Source: Williamsia soli (lineage in GTDB: Bacteria; Actinomycetota; Actinomycetes; Mycobacteriales; Mycobacteriaceae). From it: DNA of 64,000 nt. A program made the translations under genes and the position numbers. How positions within the stretch are numbered: position 1 is the first letter of the stretch; every line of letters starts with the position of its first letter. Location of the stretch: the NCBI RefSeq assembly GCF_017377795.1, contig NZ_JAFRDR010000006.1:124001-188000 (forward strand). Reading direction: 5' to 3'. This document shows positions 62,341 to 64,000 of the stretch, in pieces. The notes under the pieces are model-generated. The model was not told the origin of the DNA. It saw only the letters and a program-made list of their open reading frames with translations, and did no database searches.

Positions 62341-64000
62341 GCACGCAGCAGTTCTGTTGTCGCGTCGCCGGATATCGGGCGTCCGAGCAGATATCCCTGC
62401 GCCAGTTGGCATCCGCAATTCCGGAGCGCCTCGAGCTGCTCCGAGGTCTCGACCCCCTCGGCGACCACGGTCACATCGAAGGCGTTCGCGAGCGAGACGA
62501 TCGCGGAGATGATGGCCTCGCCGCGCGGGCTCGGCAATCTCGCGATGAACGATTGGTCGATCTTGAAACACTCGAACAGCGGGTAGCGGTCGAGGTACGA
62601 GATGGAGCTGTGCCCGACGCCGATGTCATCGAGCAGGATCCCCACGCCCATCCGGTGGAGTTCGGTGAGAGTGTCGGCAACTCGTTCTGTGTCTTCGACC
62701 CAGACGGTCTCGGTGATCTCCAGGCCGAGGGCGGTCGGGGGCAGGCCGGTCGCCGCGAGAACCAGGGCGACCTGATCGGGCAGCTTCGCATCCCGCAGCT
62801 GCAGGGCGCTGACGTTCACGCGGATGGTGATGTCGCTGGTCTGTCGCCATACGGCGGCCTGGGTGCACGCCGTTCGCAGGGCCCACATGCCGAGTTCGGT
62901 GGAAAGCCCGGTGCGTTCGGCAACGGCCACGAACTCGGTGGGACCGATCGGACCGAGTGCCGGGTGGTTCCACCGCGCCAGGGCCTCGACCGCGACGATC
63001 CGGTTGCTGTCGATCTCGACGATCGGTTGGTACACCATGTGCATTTGATCGCCGCGAATCAATGCCTTTCGCAACGCAAGTGAAAGAGTTCGGATGCGTT
63101 CGGCGTCATATACATCGGCGTTGTCGAACACCGCGTGTCCGCCGGTGCCGGTGCTCTTCGCGCGGTACATGGCCAGATCGGCTTGATGGATGAGGTCTCG
63201 CCTGGTCGACGCCTCATCGGACACGGCGATTCCGATGCTGGCGCTGCGCGGAGTCGGAGAGTTGTCGTCGACCATCGGTTGCCTGATCTCGTCGGTGATC
63301 GAATGTGCGATCTCCTGGGCATGGGCCACGTCCCGGATGCCCTCGCAGATGATCAGGAACTCATCCCCGCCGAGGCGGGCGACGGTGTCCTGCGGACGGA
63401 TCGCCGACTTGAGCCGGCGGGCGAAATGGCGCAAAGCGACGTCACCGGTGTCGTGTCCGAGGCTGTCGTTGATGATCTTGAAGTCGTCGATGTCGAGCAG
63501 GAGGACAGCGACAACAGTTCCGTTGAGCCGGGCGCGCGCAAGCGCCTCATCGATGCATTCGTAGGCGACCTCGCGGTTGGGCAGACCCGTCAGCTGATCG
63601 CTCATCCGGCGGTGCCTCAGCCGCCGATCCAGTTCGATCCGGCGAATCGCCGTGGACAGGACACCAGCCACTGTTTGCAGGAACGCGACCTCGCGGGGAC
63701 CGTAGGAACGGGGACGGGCGCTGTGCACCGACAGCGCACCCCACGGCCCGGAGTTGCCGGCGATGGGTACAGATGCCCCGCTCTGCAAACCGGCGGAGAC
63801 CATCGCGCTGGTGTCGAATCGGGTCTCGCCCACGATGTCGTCGCAGACGACCGGCGCATTGCGCAGGATGGTGTAACCCATCAGTGAATAGGTTCCTGCA
63901 GGTATCGACACATTCTTGGACTTGGTCCCGGTGTACGCCTCGAGGACCAGAACTGCGTCCTCCTGGGGGTCGACCCGGGTAATAGTCGATCGTTCGACAC
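62328..64000 (-). CDS. GAF-GGDEF-EAL signalling protein (5' end outside window)
   Basis: At least 557 residues; the frame is open to the right edge, so the start is outside (GTG 63911 would cut a GAF domain). GAF domain up to about 63640 (DAVLVLEAYTGTKSKN; VGETRFDTSAMVSAGLQSG; SGPWGALSVHSARPRSYGPREVAFLQ), GGDEF (ARLGGDEFLII) and a largely intact EAL domain (AVEALARW; EITETVW; FKIDQSFI; VVAEGVET). Loop 6 reads DDIGVGHSS. Both c-di-GMP synthesis and hydrolysis are plausible. Overlaps the DUF2236 3' end by 13 bp, antisense. Confidence 0.9.
   Translation of the reverse strand, partial: VERSTITRVDPQEDAVLVLEAYTGTKSKNVSIPAGTYSLMGYTILRNAPVVCDDIVGETRFDTSAMVSAGLQSGASVPIAGNSGPWGALSVHSARPRSYGPREVAFLQTVAGVLSTAIRRIELDRRLRHRRMSDQLTGLPNREVAYECIDEALARARLNGTVVAVLLLDIDDFKIINDSLGHDTGDVALRHFARRLKSAIRPQDTVARLGGDEFLIICEGIRDVAHAQEIAHSITDEIRQPMVDDNSPTPRSASIGIAVSDEASTRRDLIHQADLAMYRAKSTGTGGHAVFDNADVYDAERIRTLSLALRKALIRGDQMHMVYQPIVEIDSNRIVAVEALARWNHPALGPIGPTEFVAVAERTGLSTELGMWALRTACTQAAVWRQTSDITIRVNVSALQLRDAKLPDQVALVLAATGLPPTALGLEITETVWVEDTERVADTLTELHRMGVGILLDDIGVGHSSISYLDRYPLFECFKIDQSFIARLPSPRGEAIISAIVSLANAFDVTVVAEGVETSEQLEALRNCGCQLAQGYLLGRPISGDATTELLRAQPD

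Overview
The window is GC-rich actinobacterial chromosome. Several markers place it in the mycolic-acid group (Mycobacteriales; Gordonia, Williamsia or Rhodococcus-like, genus not proven): an Ag85-type mycolyltransferase, a furA-katG pair, a DesA3-type acyl-CoA desaturase with its reductase, a WS/DGAT acyltransferase, F420-dependent LLM and PPOX oxidoreductases, a mycothiol-dependent isomerase-family protein and a DUF222/13E12-type remnant. No rRNA, tRNA, CRISPR array or intact insertion sequence was seen.

Layout. 1-2047: edge of a CoA-transferase gene, a divergent IclR regulator and a DinB-like protein. 2322-8167: a tightly coupled six-gene plus-strand operon that reads as a mycosporine-like amino acid (sunscreen) pathway: degenerate HAD protein, desmethyl-4-deoxygadusol synthase, O-methyltransferase, two ATP-grasp ligases and a TauD-type dioxygenase, behind three helically phased TTTCGTGA repeats. 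8168-8983: decayed DUF222/HNH remnant with an SOS-like box. 8984-21358: a 14-gene minus-strand catabolic operon, mostly with 4-base start/stop overlaps (AAHS transporter, two RidA proteins, Rieske oxygenase and reductase, TPP enzyme, two SDRs, hydrolases, extradiol dioxygenase, cupin, aldehyde dehydrogenase and three small or degenerate proteins), under a MarR regulator whose likely operators are paired CTTAGCGCTAAG-type dyads. Substrate unknown, probably an aromatic or N-aromatic acid.

22248-28376: mycolyltransferase, monomeric isocitrate dehydrogenase, MarR with a divergent membrane protein, and a YCII/ECF sigma pair. 28896-36693: lipid/hydrolase region with two separate palindrome-defined regulons (TACGAA-N5-TTCGTA around a TetR gene and a WS/DGAT operon; ACCATACA-N12-TGTATGGT before an epimerase and a hydrolase). 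36699-38427: GAF-ANTAR plus STAS signalling module and an SDR relic. 38564-45074: CDP-alcohol phosphatidyltransferase, phytoene-desaturase-like enzyme, YihY protein, small zinc-ribbon gene, and the reductase/Delta9-desaturase operon.

45179-64000: a PAS-GGDEF protein with decayed EAL, a stand-alone ketoacyl synthase, a second STAS/GAF-ANTAR module, a YihY-holin-like fusion, an LLM oxidoreductase, furA-katG, a GlxA regulator divergent from a cysteine hydrolase, a PPOX protein, a TetR/DUF2236 pair sharing a perfect 20-bp palindrome, and a GAF-GGDEF-EAL protein running off the right edge.

The most interesting items are the mycosporine operon with its pseudo-HAD and TauD genes, and the catabolic operon with several catalytically odd proteins.
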